Assembly: GCA_963700515.1 (NCBI GenBank)
Contig: CAVOXY010000035.1
Span: 45,259-109,258, forward strand
Source of the DNA: JAJRVM01 sp963700515
GTDB lineage: Bacteria > Planctomycetota > Planctomycetia > Pirellulales > Pirellulaceae
Length of the DNA: 64,000 nucleotides
Reading direction: 5' to 3'
The notes under the pieces were generated by a model. The model saw only the letters and a program-made list of their open reading frames with translations, ran no database searches and was not told the origin of the DNA. Made by a program: the position numbers and the translations under genes. This document shows positions 10,640 through 20,923 of this stretch, piece by piece; the first letter of the stretch is position 1; each line of letters begins with the position of its first letter.

Positions 10640-11037
10640 GTCCAGGCAACTTGCAGCTGTCGCACGACGTCGCCTCGACCATTGAGCCACCGGCTGGAGC
10701 GGACACAATGGTCCGTGTATTGGCTGGGCCACAGGCAGAAACCATCATGGTGCTTGGCGGTCAGGATCATCATGCCAAACCCGGCCTCACGGGCCGCACG
10801 CACCCACTCTCGGCAATCCAGATCCGTCGGATGGAACACGTCCGGATTCTCCGTCCCTTCGCCCCATTCGCGATCCGTAAACGTGTTGACGCCGAAATGC
10901 AGGAACATGGTCAGTCCCGCCCGCTGCCACCGCAACTGCTACGGCGTGGGAACCGGCAGCAGCGGCGTGGGAGGTTCCACCGCCCGGGTCGACGAACAAG
11001 CCAATAACACAACGGCAGCAAGAAACACGCGTTGCAC
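10640..11037 (-). pseudogene. Alpha-L-fucosidase (GH29), truncated and interrupted
   Basis: On the minus strand GTG 11,037 starts a signal-like sequence ('VQRVFLAAVVLLACSS'). The frame hits TAG at 10,941-10,939 and then continues as a clear GH29 N terminus: 'FLHFGVNTFTDREWG', 'FHPTDLDCREWVRAAREAGF', 'ILTAKHHDGFCLWPS' and 'GDVV'. Homology stops around 10,653, immediately beside the stop of the nitrilase fusion at 10,636. GH29 enzymes are about 450 residues, so some 350 residues including the catalytic centre are absent. The TAG replaces what reads as a Gln codon (CAG). Not functional as it stands. A substitution at one end and a breakpoint at the other point to real decay rather than a single sequencing error. 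Confidence 0.85.
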
Positions 11038-11131
11038 GTTACATCTCCACGTTCCATTGACCCGGCTGCCGGCACTCGCGCCAGGCTCACCCATGCCATC
11101 CACACAGCCGTTTCCCATTCTACCCATCCCT

Positions 11132-11166
11132 CCGCAAAAACGGGGAGCCTCCCCGTTTTTTTGCGG
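11132..11166. terminator. Strong hairpin with T/A runs, possible bidirectional terminator
   Basis: Near-perfect palindrome: 'ccgcaaaaacgggga' pairs with 'tccccgtttttttgcgg' around a 3-base loop. G/C core plus flanking A and T runs fits a rho-independent terminator on either strand. A related 'ggggagcctcccctttttt' block lies at about 12,324-12,342, at the other side of the transposase remnant, so the pair may instead mark ends of the element. Confidence 0.55.
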
Positions 11167-11274
11167 TACTTAGCAAAAGTAGGTGCAGGCATTGAGCCAA
11201 CGCACGTCCAGGCCTTTCCTAAATCGCCCATTTGACGTCAAAAACGGGCTGGCGTCGACTTTCTTCAGCGGATC

Positions 11275-12285
11275 TTGGTTGCCGCCCACTTGGTGTTCGG
11301 CGAGGTGGGGCCTTGCGGAACCAGGCAGGTGGCGAAATTCCTCCAGTTGACTGGTTTGGATCGCTTCATCGGCACCAGCTACGGTTGTCAGTACGATTTC
11401 CGCGTCCAGCTGGAGCAGGCCTTGGTCGACTTCGGCGAAGAAGAACGGACTCGTTTGGCTCCGCACATGCGTCCCCGCGAGATCACGGCCTGCCAGGACG
11501 AGACCTTTCATCCCCGGCCTTGTCTGGTAGCCATCGAACCGCTGTCCAATTTCATCTTGCTGGAACAATACGCCGACAATCGCACTTCAGAAACCTGGGA
11601 CGAGTACATGCGCGACGCGACGCAGGGCCTGGCCGTCAAGATTGTTCAATCGACCAGCGATGAGGGCTGTTCCCTGATCAAGCATTGTCGCACAAGCTTG
11701 GGAGCTCACCATTCTCCCGATCTTTTCCACATCCAAAGGGACGTGAGTCAAGCCTTTGGTGGCACCACCAATGGAGCGGTAAAACGCACGGAAACCAAGC
11801 TCCGACAAGTGCGACAAGAGACCATGCGTTTGCAGGAGGAAGGGATGCCCTCGGAGCCACACACGAGACCTTCTTCCAGAGGCAAATTCAACTGTCACAA
11901 GAGGAAGAAAAAGAAACCGAAAGATGCGTGGAGGGGGTGAAAACAAGACGCCAAGAGGTACGCGACGAGATTCGTGGCATCGGTCACGACTACCACCCCT
12001 TTGATGTTCACACGGGTGCGCCCCCGGCAGGCAGAAGAGGTGGAGCGGGCGTTGAACACACGCTTCGAAAAGGGGGAACAATTAGCCCAGCAATGGGGTG
12101 TGCCCAAAAGTGGGCAGCAGTCGATTGCCAAAGCACGCAAGAATGTGGGGAAAATGGTGGCGACGATCGCCTTCTTCTGGCAGATGGTGTTGCTCAAGAT
12201 GACAGCGTTGAACTTGCCGGAGGCCATGCGCTCAATCGCTCGCCAGTACCCTGCTCCCGGCCATCTATTTCGAGTACGCGAGTAA
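11275..12285 (+). pseudogene. DUF6399-type transposase remnant
   Basis: The frame at 11,275-11,940 reads 'LTGLDRFIGTSYGCQYDF', 'RPREITACQDETFHPRPCLVAIEP' and 'SPDLFHIQRDVSQAF', matching the DUF6399 transposase-like family found in planctomycetes and cyanobacteria. Homology moves to another frame at about 11,860-12,020 ('IRGIGHDYHPFDVHTG') and back again to 12,285 ('QSIAKARKNVGKMVATIAFFWQMV'). The family is usually 500 or more residues; here the first 150-200 residues are missing, so this is a truncated relic and not just a frameshifted gene. 'ggggagcctcccc' motifs lie on both sides (11,142 and 12,324). Confidence 0.65.
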
Positions 12286-12394
12286 ACGGGCTTCAAAAGC
12301 CGAGGAACGCCAGCGATTGCAGGGGAGCCTCCCCTTTTTTGTGGTAATCTGGTATCGATGCGTGACCGTTTCCAACGCACATTGGAGCCCCGCT

Positions 12395-12860
12395 ATGCAG
12401 AGCGAGAGAAACACGTTCCGGAGTACAGTGCGATTCGATTCCGCCCGCATCCGTGCTGCCGCCGTGTATTGCAGCGACGGACGATTCGGGGAGCAGTGCG
12501 ATGATATGTTGCACGAAGGGCTGCAGCTTCCCCGTTACGACCGATTGGCGCTGCCTGGCGGTCCGGCTTGCCTGGCAGCTTCCCACTCGTTTTACCACGA
12601 GGAACAGGCTTTGATACATCACTTGCGTTTCCTGGTGAACGCGCACCGACTCGTGAAGGTGATCCTTATCGCACATCAAGACTGCGCCTTCTATACGCGA
12701 ATGCCTGCACATATCACCGGAGCAACTCGTGGCCCAGCAGCTCGAGGATTTACAGAAGGCCGGGAAGCGGATTGGATCTCTTTTCGAGGGCGTGCTCGTG
12801 GAAGCGTATTTTGCCTGGAAACGGCCGGACGGACTGATCGAGTTTGAGCGCGCGCCTTAG
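12395..12860 (+). CDS. Beta-carbonic-anhydrase-like protein (one frameshift)
   Basis: ATG 12,395 starts a protein of about 154 residues. It holds 'YCSDGRFG' and, about 65 residues later, 'LIAHQDCAFY'. These reproduce the C-x-D-x-R and H-x-x-C zinc-site motifs of beta-carbonic anhydrases, spaced as in that family. Between them is 'YDRLALPGGPACLA'. The frame changes near 12,700; the continuing frame gives 'QQLEDLQKAGKRIGSLFEG' and ends in TAG at 12,860. The protein is shorter than classical beta-CAs (about 200) and may be a divergent relative with another role. No operon partner: the next gene starts about 90 bp downstream. Confidence 0.65.
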
Positions 12861-12953
12861 CGCAGTCGCACGATGGTCGCGGCGCTGGACCGCCGACAGA
12901 CGGTACTCATCTCCGAAGCCGTGTCCCTGTCCCTCAAGGTAGGTAAGAACGTG

Positions 12954-14877
12954 ATGTTGAATTATTGTACGGTGCGATCCTGTGTGCGGATCTTGCTCGG
13001 TGTAGGTTTGCTGCTGGCATCTGTTTCCGGAGTTCCATTGTGCGTAGGCCACGCAGAGGAAGGAGTTGGAAATGGAGTCCAACAGCAGGACGATTCGCCG
13101 GTGGCGACACCGCCGCGGGTGATTCGAAGCTGGCCTTCCATCGAAGCGTTCCTGGGCTCGGAAAGAGAGCAACCGGTATGGCAATTGTCGGAACTGAAGG
13201 TGAGGACGGACATCAAGCAGGCCATCGAGCTGAGTGTGAAATCCTTGGCCGAGCACACGAATAGGGATCGCGCGCGCCGCCCGCCACTTCAAGATCCGGC
13301 CAACCGTGATACGTCGGTTCTTGCTCCCGGAAAATCCCCGGAACTCTACTGGGGAGCCGATTGTCTGGCCGACGGGACTGGCCGGTTTGGGCCAACGCAC
13401 AGGCGGCACGCCCTGGACACCGGAGTCGCGCATGTCGTTGGTCGGGCCATGTGGGCACTTCTGCTGGCGGAAGAGACCGTGGGGGTGCGGCCGACCGGGG
13501 AAACGATGGAGATCCTGACTCGCTACTGTCGGGACATGTACGACAACCCGGATCACCTCGGTGCCTTGATTGATCCCGACAGGGACTTTCGGCGGTTCAT
13601 TGTCTGCCATGACATCCGCGAGGGCTTCCTGGGCTTGCTGAGCCATGGCCCGTGTACGAGGGGACGCTTGGGCCGGGCAGGAAGCACAACGTGTTTTGAG
13701 CACGCTCGAGAGAATCACGGATGAGGAAGGCCACCTGTCCGCGGCGAAAGCGCGGGAGGCCGGCATGGAAGATCGTCTGCTCGGCGCCGGTAACGACGCA
13801 ACGACCAGTGGCCGACTGGTGGAGCCCCTGGTCGAGTATTACCAGTTTTCCCAGGAACCCCGTGCGCTGCGATTGGCGCAGCGCTATGCGAAAGCCACGA
13901 TGACCAGCACCTTCACGCCTGACGGCCGATTCCGAGCTGTGGAAAGTTCGAGCGGGCACATTCATTCGATCACTTCGTCTCTCTGCGGGTTGACCCGCTA
14001 CGCACTCGTGGCCCACGACGCGGAAATGATCGAGCAGTGCCGACGCATCATGGACGTAGGCATACCGGAGTACGCCAGTTCCTGGGGCTGGGTGGATGAA
14101 GTCATGCCTCGTCATCCGGCCAACGAGATCGGCCGAGGCGAGATCAACCAGACCGGCGATGTGATTCGTACGGCATTACTTTTGGGTGAGGCGGGCTATC
14201 CGCAATACTATGAACGGGCCGAGCGATTTCTCCGCAGCACGCTGTTGCCCGTCCAGCACCAGGCGCCCGAGCTGCAACGCTTCCTCAAGTTCAACGACTC
14301 TCCTCAGGGCGATTGGGAACGCGATGTGCCCCTGCGCGTTGCTGGAGGTTACAGCATGTTCCTGCCGAACGATCGGATGCGACCAGGAGGCTGGCCTTTC
14401 ACCACACAAGATATTATTTCCGGAGCCGTGCATGCGTTATGCGAGTGTTGGCGGCAGCGGTGCACCGTTGGTCCTGACACGGTGAGACTCAACTTGCTGC
14501 TGGACTACGAAGACAACGACATCGTGATCCGAAGCTACTTACCGCTTCAAGGTCGAGTGTCCTTTCGCGCCAAGGCGTCCAAGACGTTGCGGATTCGCGT
14601 TCCCGCTTGGGTCGACGTCGCCACGTTGCGATTGACGGTTGAGGAGAAGGTGGCGGAGGTCGTGATCCGCAGCGGGTATGTGGAAATCTCGGGTCTCGCT
14701 CCGGAAGCCCAAGGGAGTCTGCAATTTTCCATCCCCTGCAGAGTCGAAGAAGAGATCGTTGACTCAGTCAAGTATACGACGACCTGGATCGGCAACCAGC
14801 TCGTGACAATTTCTCCGCCGGGGGTCGTCAGCCCCTTGCCTGGCTGTCTCGACGACACACGACGTCCGGGAGAGTAA
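12954..14877 (+). CDS. Secreted GH127-like (six-hairpin) glycosidase (one frameshift)
   Basis: ATG 12,954 gives a signal peptide (MLNYCTVRSCVRILLGVGLL, cleavage near 'GHAEE'). About 640 residues follow; one base is missing or extra near 13,643, where 'DIREGFLGLLS' should run into 'MARVRGDAWAGQEAQ'. The central part is helical-hairpin rich with 'SSSGHIHSITSSLCGL' and 'SSWGWVDEV', and the last 150 residues are a beta-sandwich ('DNDIVIRSYLPLQGRVSF'), an arrangement like GH127/beta-L-arabinofuranosidase-type proteins. The precise family and substrate are uncertain. The upstream in-frame ATG at 12,873 would bury the signal peptide, so it was not used. Confidence 0.65.
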
Positions 14878-15048
14878 TTGCTGATCGATCGCGCGATGGG
14901 ATGGGCGCTGCCGCAGTTTTCTTTCCTCACAGCGCGGCTTCGCATCTGCTCGCTCGCGTTGCATTCCCCCAGGTATTTCACTAGAATGCGCCCGCCGAGT
15001 GGCGACTTCTCAATTGGCAATTCGTCAGGGAGGCCGACTATCGTGTGG

Positions 15049-15736
15049 ATGAAGAACAAACGGTTTCAGCGAATGGGGGGAGGCTGCTCTGGAACGCTTC
15101 GGCTTGCGTCTTTGGTCCCGCTTGCAGTTTAGCGCGCTACAGGGACGAAAGGATGCGCACGTTGTATCTCTGCTGCGGGAGATATACCGAGAAAAGCGTT
15201 CGTTGATGAGCGCCTTCGAGCAGTACTTGGTTTACGCTTTGGCTCGTGCCCAACGATCACTTCCCGGCGCGATGGCGGAAGTGGGAGTTTACCGCGGTGC
15301 TTCCGCCAAGCTGATCTGTGAAGTGAAAGACCACAAAGCGCTACATCTGTTTGACACGTTTGCCGGATTGCCGGAAGCCACGGAGCAAGACCGTGGCGTC
15401 CACCGCACGGGGCAATACGCGTGCTCGCTCGAGGCCGTGCAGGCCTATTTGGCCAAATATGACAATGTGCACTATCATCCGGGACTCTTTCCGGATTCCA
15501 CGGCAGGCATCGAAGAGCAGCAATATTGCTTCGCTCATTTCGACGTCGATCTTTATGCGAGCACATTGGCCTGTCTGGAGTACTTCTATCCGCGCATGGT
15601 CCGCGGCGGGATCATGCTCTCACACGACTACGGTATGTTGGCCGGTGTGGAGCAGGCGTTTCAGGAGTTCTTCGCCGACAAGCCGGAAGATATCATCGAG
15701 CAACCGACGACCCAATGCATGGTCGTCAAACAGTGA
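15049..15736 (+). CDS. TylF/MacO-like SAM-dependent methyltransferase
   Basis: About 229 residues if the frame is corrected at the run of six G at 15,075-15,080 (five would give 'MGEAALERFGLRLWSRLQF'). Downstream is intact: 'AMAEVGVYRGASAKLI' is the SAM-binding glycine loop, 'LHLFDTFAGLPEA' the second motif, 'FAHFDVDLYASTLACLEYFYPRM' and 'GGIMLSHDYGMLAGVEQAFQEF' the metal-site region typical of macrocin-O-methyltransferase (TylF) proteins. Cytoplasmic O-methylation of a sugar or polysaccharide precursor is the family expectation. No biosynthetic neighbours are visible. Confidence 0.8.
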
Positions 15737-15964
15737 GAAGCGTGCCACTGCTCAAACCATTGGTTCTTCAACGGATGAATCCTGGCGCAGAGAGGCCCGG
15801 CCCATTGGCGCGTCAACGCCCGAATTGAACCGAGTGCGGCTGGGAGCCGTTTTCCGACTGGCACGATGGCACGATGCTACGAGTTGCTCGCACGAGTAGC
15901 AGAGATGTGTGGCACGGCCTGCTGGTGAGCCGTGCCGATCGGCTGGGGAAGGAGTTAGATCGCC

Positions 15965-17126
15965 GTGAAAACGCTCGACGTGGGAATTATCGGTTTTGGC
16001 TTCATCGGCAAAGTACACGCCTATGGCTACCTCACTTTGCCGCTGTTCTACGAGTCATTGGCTGTGCGTGGGCGCATTACGCACGTCTGCACCAGCAAGA
16101 TGGCCACCGCGGAACAGGCGAAAGCGCAGATTAGCGCCGACGTCGCCACGACAAACTTCCGCGATATCACGGAGAATCCTGCCATCGACGTGGTGCACAT
16201 CTGTTCTCCGAATCACCTCCACAAAGAAGCACTCCTCTCGGCGATGGCGCACAACAAGCACATCTATTGCGACAAGCCGCTGGTGTCGACGATGGAGGAA
16301 GCACGCGCTGTACTCAAGGCCTTGCCTCACTTCACGGGCACGGCGCAAATGACCCTCCAGAACCGCTTTTTCCCCGCCAGCATGCGTGCGAAGCAACTCA
16401 TCGACGCCGGTTTCCTCGGCCAAGTGCTCGAGTTCCGCGTCGCGTATCTCCACGCCGGCAGCGCCAACCCCGAGGCCCCGCTCAAGTGGAAGCTCTCGGC
16501 GGAGGCGGGGGGCGGCGTCATCGCCGATCTGGCTTCCCATGTGCTGGACCTCGCGCACTTTCTGCTGGGCGACTATGCCTCGCTCCTCGCGGCCACCCAC
16601 GTCGCCTATCCCGATCGCCCGAGCGCTGAAGAACCGGGAAAACGTGTTAAGGTCGAGGTCGAAGACTGCGTCATGCTCCTCGCACGCATGACCTGCGGCG
16701 CAATCGGCCACCTCGAAGCGACCAAGATCGCCACCGGCGCGGAAGACGAATTGCGTTTCGAAATTCACGGACAGCAAGGGTGCGCTGCGCTTCAACAGCG
16801 TGGCGCCCCATTTTCTGGAGGCCTACGATGCCACGGCGCCGCGGCGCCCACCGGCGGGGTGCAGGGGTGGACCGCCATCGCCACCGGCCAGCGGTTTCCC
16901 GCGCCGGCATCCGCATTTCCCGGGCCCAAGTTCAGTATCGGCTGGCTCCGCGCGCATGCGGCCTGTCTGGCGAACTTCCTGCAAGCCATTGCCGAAGGTA
17001 CGGCGGGGGATCCGGGATTGTGTCAGGGAGCGTACGTGCAATACCTGATGGAGTGCGCTCTGCGCATCGGCCCGCGCAAACGCGTGGGTGCCCTGCGAGC
17101 CTCGGGCCAACGTAATCGGTGGTTAG
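15965..17126 (+). CDS. Gfo/Idh/MocA family oxidoreductase
   Basis: GTG start at 15,965 behind 'aaggagttagatc'. N-terminal Rossmann fold ('VGIIGFGFIGKVHAYGY'), 'VHICSPNHLHKEALL' and the catalytic 'CDKPLV' lysine loop; C-terminal dehydrogenase domain from about residue 125. The open frame survives, but about 25 residues (16,785-16,865) read wrongly between two compensating one-base changes; the corrected text is 'GALRFNSVAPHFLEAYDATAP'. A further shift near 17,060 would end the protein at TAG 17,126 ('ANAWVPCEP') instead of running on to 17,314, and matches the usual C terminus (about 387 residues). NAD(P)-dependent oxidation of a sugar or inositol. Heads the sugar-uptake cluster, 300 bp before the ABC importer. 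Confidence 0.85.
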
Positions 17127-17431
17127 CTGCGGACGCCGCAAGGCCGTGTCGGGGAGTGAAGGTAATCGCCAAGTGGCTCCCATTACGGCGAGACTCGAGC
17201 TTGTTGTCTCGATATCCGCCGGCGGCGTTAATAACCCGGAATGAGTTGATACGCGGCAAGGTGTGTGATAGTCTGACTCGGTCAACACCGTCGATGCATC
17301 CCGCCATAGGATGAACCGTCTCGCGCGAAAACCGAGTAGGCGAAGCGGCGCCTATCGCGGGGCCTGTGGCTGCCCGAAGGTTCGGAGAGCGAGAGGCTTT
17401 ATCTAGAAAATTGGACGGATCTCAGAATTTC

Positions 17432-18445
17432 ATGCGAAATCGATTCAAGTTCAACTTTGTTACCGGCGGCGTAGCGATCCTGCTTCTTGCCGTCAGTGGC
17501 ATGTTCATTCATTCCGGCTGCACGCGGCATTCAAAACCAGACGACGGGCGCACCACCATCGGCGCCATTGTTTTTCAGGAGGATCAATACTTCCGCCTGG
17601 TCGAGTATGGCATGCGGGACGCGGCGAAGAAGCTCAACGTCGATCTGATGCTGAACAACAGCTTCGGCACGCTCGACAAGGAAATATCGCTGGTCGACAC
17701 TTACCTGGTCAACCGCGTCGACGCCTTGGTGGTCGCCCCGCTCAGCGCCCAGAGTTCCATCGCCGCGCTGCAACGGGCCTTCGACAAGGGCATCCCGGTC
17801 ATCACCTACGACGGTTTCCTCGACGCGGATTTTCCCGCCAGCAACATCCGGAGCGACCAGGTCGAACTGGGACGTATCACGGGCGCCGCGGCGCGGGCTT
17901 TCATCGAGGAGAAGTTGGGCGGCAAGGCCCGGCTAGCCTTGGTGGAATATATCTCCCTCGCGCCGGAGCCGGCGGGCCAGCGAGTCCAGGGTTTCCGCGA
18001 CGAAGTGACGAAATTGCCGGGCGTGGAGATTGTGACGGAACAAGACGCCTGGCTCGCTCCGGAAGCCACGGCGATGGTGGAGAACATGCTCACCGCCAAC
18101 CCCGATATCGACCTGATCTGGGCCGCGAACGAAGGCGGTACCGTGGGGGCCGTGAATGCCGCCACGGCCGCCAACAAGCGAAGTACGGGCAAACACATCT
18201 ACGTGTTTGGCACCGATATGAGCGAGCAAATTGGCGGCTTCCTGCTCGCGGAAGATGACGTACTCCAGGCCGTTACCGGGCAGAAACCCTTTGACATCGG
18301 CAGCCAAGCGGTGACGGCGGCGGTCAAGGCGCTGAAACATGAGCCCGTGGAGAAGAAAGTGGCTATGCCAGGGGAGCTCTTCAGCCGCGCCGATCCGGCG
18401 ACCGTGAATGCCTACCTGGAAACGCTGAAGGACATGACCCAGTAG
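17432..18445 (+). CDS. Sugar ABC importer, substrate-binding lipoprotein (ribose type)
   Basis: 337 residues. ATG 17,432 is preferred over an in-frame upstream start because it begins a lipoprotein signal (MRNRFKFNF, hydrophobic core, lipobox 'HSGC' near residue 30). The mature part is a periplasmic-binding type 1 fold: 'TIGAIVFQEDQYFRLVEYGMRD', 'VDALVVAPLSAQSS', 'GIPVITYDGFLDADFPASNIRSD' and 'ANEGGTVGAVNA'. Anchored outside the inner membrane, it delivers a sugar to the permease. Followed after 5 bp by the ATPase gene, so clearly one operon. Ligand unknown; the RbsB/LacI-like group binds pentoses, hexoses, inositol or autoinducer-2. Confidence 0.93.
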   Translation: MRNRFKFNFVTGGVAILLLAVSGMFIHSGCTRHSKPDDGRTTIGAIVFQEDQYFRLVEYGMRDAAKKLNVDLMLNNSFGTLDKEISLVDTYLVNRVDALVVAPLSAQSSIAALQRAFDKGIPVITYDGFLDADFPASNIRSDQVELGRITGAAARAFIEEKLGGKARLALVEYISLAPEPAGQRVQGFRDEVTKLPGVEIVTEQDAWLAPEATAMVENMLTANPDIDLIWAANEGGTVGAVNAATAANKRSTGKHIYVFGTDMSEQIGGFLLAEDDVLQAVTGQKPFDIGSQAVTAAVKALKHEPVEKKVAMPGELFSRADPATVNAYLETLKDMTQ

Positions 18446-18450
18446 CCGCC

Positions 18451-19974
18451 ATGACCGACGTACCGAACCTGGAAACTGTTAACGTTCGAAAAGTCTACCC
18501 AGGCACGGTGGCCCTCCAGGGACTCAGCCTGTCCTTTCTTCCCGGCGAGGTCCATGCGCTGATCGGCAAGAACGGTGCCGGCAAGAGCACGCTGGTCAAG
18601 ATTATCGCCGGTGCGGTGCAACCGACCAGCGGGCAAGTCCGTGTCGCTGGCCAGGCGGTTGAACTGCGGTCCCCCAGGGACGCCTTCCTGAAGGGCATTG
18701 CCACCGTCTACCAGGAGCTGAGCCTGGTCCCGGAGCTCACGGTGGCCCACAATATCCTGCTCGCCGACCTCCCCGCCAGGCTGGGCGGCGTCTGCGTCGA
18801 CTGGCCGGCCGCCTATGACCGCACCGCGGCACTGCTGGAGAGCCTGAACCTCGACCTCGATCCGCGCCGCCCCGTTCGTACCCTCGGGATGGCTGAGCAG
18901 CAAATGGTTGAAATTGCCAAGGCCATGTCGTCCGATCCCCGGGTGCTGCTGCTGGACGAGCCCACGTCTTCCCTGGCCAACCACGAAACAGACAGTCTCT
19001 TCCGGTTGGTACGGGAGCTGGCTGCGAAGGGCGTTTCGATCATCTACATCTCCCACCGTCTGCAAGAGCTCAAGTACATCGCCAACCGCGTGTCCGCCCT
19101 GCGGGACGGCGCCCTGGCGGGGTCGATCCCGATTGCAGAAGCGGATTCCAGGACGATCGCCCACATGATGTTCGGTGAATCTGTCCCGCGGCACCGGCCG
19201 GCAAATCTCACCTGCGGCGACGACGTCGTGCTGGAGGTGCGCAACCTGCACCGCGCGGACAAGCTGCACGGCGTCAGCCTCTCCGTTCGGCGCGGAGAAG
19301 TCCTGGGCATCGCCGGCCTGGTGGGGTCGGGACGCACCGAATTACTGAGGGCCATCTGCGGCGCGGACCGCGCCGATTCTGGCGAAATCATCGTGAACGG
19401 CATATCGGTGGTTCGTCCCAATCCGCAGCGCATGCGGCGTCTGGGCGTCGGCATGACGCCGGAAAACCGCAAGGAATCGGGCCTCGTGCTCAACCGGAGC
19501 ACACGAGAAAACCTCTGCCTGGCAAGCCTCGGGCGGATGTCGTGGCACGGCATCACCTGGAAAGGCCGGCAGCAGCGGGCCGTCGATCGCAACATCAGCG
19601 AGCTGCAGATCGCCGTGCTCGACCCGGAAGACCCCGTTTCCACGCTGAGTGGTGGCAACCAACAAAAGGTGGTGGTCGGCAAGTGGCTCAATACGGAGCC
19701 CCGCGTCCTGCTCTTCGACGAGCCGACGCGCGGCATCGACATTCAGGCAAAGCAGCAGATTTTCCAACTCATCTGGGAGCTGGCTAAGAAAGGCATCAGC
19801 ACGATTTTTGTATCCAGCGAACTGGAGGAATTGATAGACGTCTGCCACCGCATCCTGATCATGCGGGAAGGGCGGCTGGTGGGAGAAGTTTCGCCGGATG
19901 CGGTGACCCCTCAGCAATTGTTCGAGTACTGCGTGGACCATCGTCCGTTGTTGGAAAGCACATCCCATGCCTAG
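18451..19974 (+). CDS. Sugar ABC importer, duplicated ATPase (RbsA/MglA-like)
   Basis: 507 residues with two ABC domains. First: Walker A 'GKNGAGKST' (about residue 38), Walker B 'VLLLDEPTSSL'. Second: degenerate P loop 'GLVGSGRTE', signature 'TLSGGNQQKV', Walker B 'VLLFDEPTRGID'. The degenerate second P loop is normal for CUT2 sugar transporters. Powers import together with the 17,432 and 19,967 products at the inner membrane. The stop overlaps the permease start by 8 bp, indicating coupled translation. Frame is intact throughout. Confidence 0.95.
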   Translation: MTDVPNLETVNVRKVYPGTVALQGLSLSFLPGEVHALIGKNGAGKSTLVKIIAGAVQPTSGQVRVAGQAVELRSPRDAFLKGIATVYQELSLVPELTVAHNILLADLPARLGGVCVDWPAAYDRTAALLESLNLDLDPRRPVRTLGMAEQQMVEIAKAMSSDPRVLLLDEPTSSLANHETDSLFRLVRELAAKGVSIIYISHRLQELKYIANRVSALRDGALAGSIPIAEADSRTIAHMMFGESVPRHRPANLTCGDDVVLEVRNLHRADKLHGVSLSVRRGEVLGIAGLVGSGRTELLRAICGADRADSGEIIVNGISVVRPNPQRMRRLGVGMTPENRKESGLVLNRSTRENLCLASLGRMSWHGITWKGRQQRAVDRNISELQIAVLDPEDPVSTLSGGNQQKVVVGKWLNTEPRVLLFDEPTRGIDIQAKQQIFQLIWELAKKGISTIFVSSELEELIDVCHRILIMREGRLVGEVSPDAVTPQQLFEYCVDHRPLLESTSHA

Positions 19975-20923
19975 AGAAGTCTTCGCCGCGCAGGCTGGTC
20001 GGTGGCTGGCTCGGTCCATCATGGACATTGTTCTCCTGGTCATTTGTATCGGCCTCGCCGTTTCCGCGCCTAACTTCCTGACCGTGGACAATCTCCTCAA
20101 TATCTTGCGGGCGGTCTCCATGCTCGGGCTCATCGCCTTTGGCATGACCATGGTCATCATCGCCAAGGAAATCGACCTCAGCGTGGGTTCCGCCGTCGCC
20201 CTCTGCGCGTGCATTGTGGCGCGGCTGATGGACGGAGGTCTGCCGGTTCCACTGGCCATCGCTGCGACGATCGCCGCGGGTTTCGGTCTGGGCGCCTTCA
20301 CCGGGTTCATGCGCGTCAAGTTTGAAGTGCCTTCCTTCATTACGACGCTCGCCCTGTTCACCGCCGAACGCGGGCTGGCGCTCATGATTACCAAGGGCTT
20401 CCCCATCCCCATCAGCACCTCGTGGTACAGCTTCTTCGGCGGCGGCTACGTCTTCGGCGTCCCTTTTCCCGCCATGATTTTCCTCGTCGCCTTCGCCGCC
20501 GTCCATTTCCTCATGAAGTACACGGTTTTCGGGGGCGCCGTCTACGCCGTGGGGGGCAACGACGAGGCCGCGCGGCTCTCCGGCATCAATGTGGGCCGGG
20601 TGCGAATCCTTGTTTTTGCCATCACCGGTGCGCTCGCGGCCCTGAGCGGCGTGCTCATGTCCTCGCGCATCATGAGTGGATCACCCACCCTGGCACAGGG
20701 CCTCGAACTGGACGTTATCGCCGCCGTCATCATCGGCGGCACCAGCTTTTCCGGCGGCATCGGTACCGTCCGCGGCACGCTCATCGGCATTCTCTTCATC
20801 GGCGTCATTCAAAATGGGATGACCCTGCTGAACTTGGATATCTACTTTCAGTACATCGTGCGGGGCGGCCTGATTCTGGCCGCCGTGCTGGTCAACCGTT
20901 TACAGGAGGTTCGCAAATCATGA
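19967..20923 (+). CDS. Sugar ABC importer, permease (RbsC-like)
   Basis: 318 residues with eight to ten hydrophobic segments. Shows the CUT2 permease signatures 'GMTMVIIAKEIDLSVGS' (about residue 60) and 'VFGGAVYAVGGNDEAARLSGI', the latter containing the ATPase-coupling loop, then 'VIIGGTSFSGGIGTVRGTL'. Inner-membrane channel of the importer. Its last codons contain 'aggaggt', the ribosome site for the next gene, which starts within its stop codon (ATGA). Confidence 0.95.
   Translation: MPREVFAAQAGRWLARSIMDIVLLVICIGLAVSAPNFLTVDNLLNILRAVSMLGLIAFGMTMVIIAKEIDLSVGSAVALCACIVARLMDGGLPVPLAIAATIAAGFGLGAFTGFMRVKFEVPSFITTLALFTAERGLALMITKGFPIPISTSWYSFFGGGYVFGVPFPAMIFLVAFAAVHFLMKYTVFGGAVYAVGGNDEAARLSGINVGRVRILVFAITGALAALSGVLMSSRIMSGSPTLAQGLELDVIAAVIIGGTSFSGGIGTVRGTLIGILFIGVIQNGMTLLNLDIYFQYIVRGGLILAAVLVNRLQEVRKS

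Noticed and set aside
10939..10941. TAG in the fucosidase as a recoded codon
   Set aside because: The same gene lacks its 3' two-thirds, so plain decay is simpler; no recoding signal or stop-codon reassignment is seen elsewhere.
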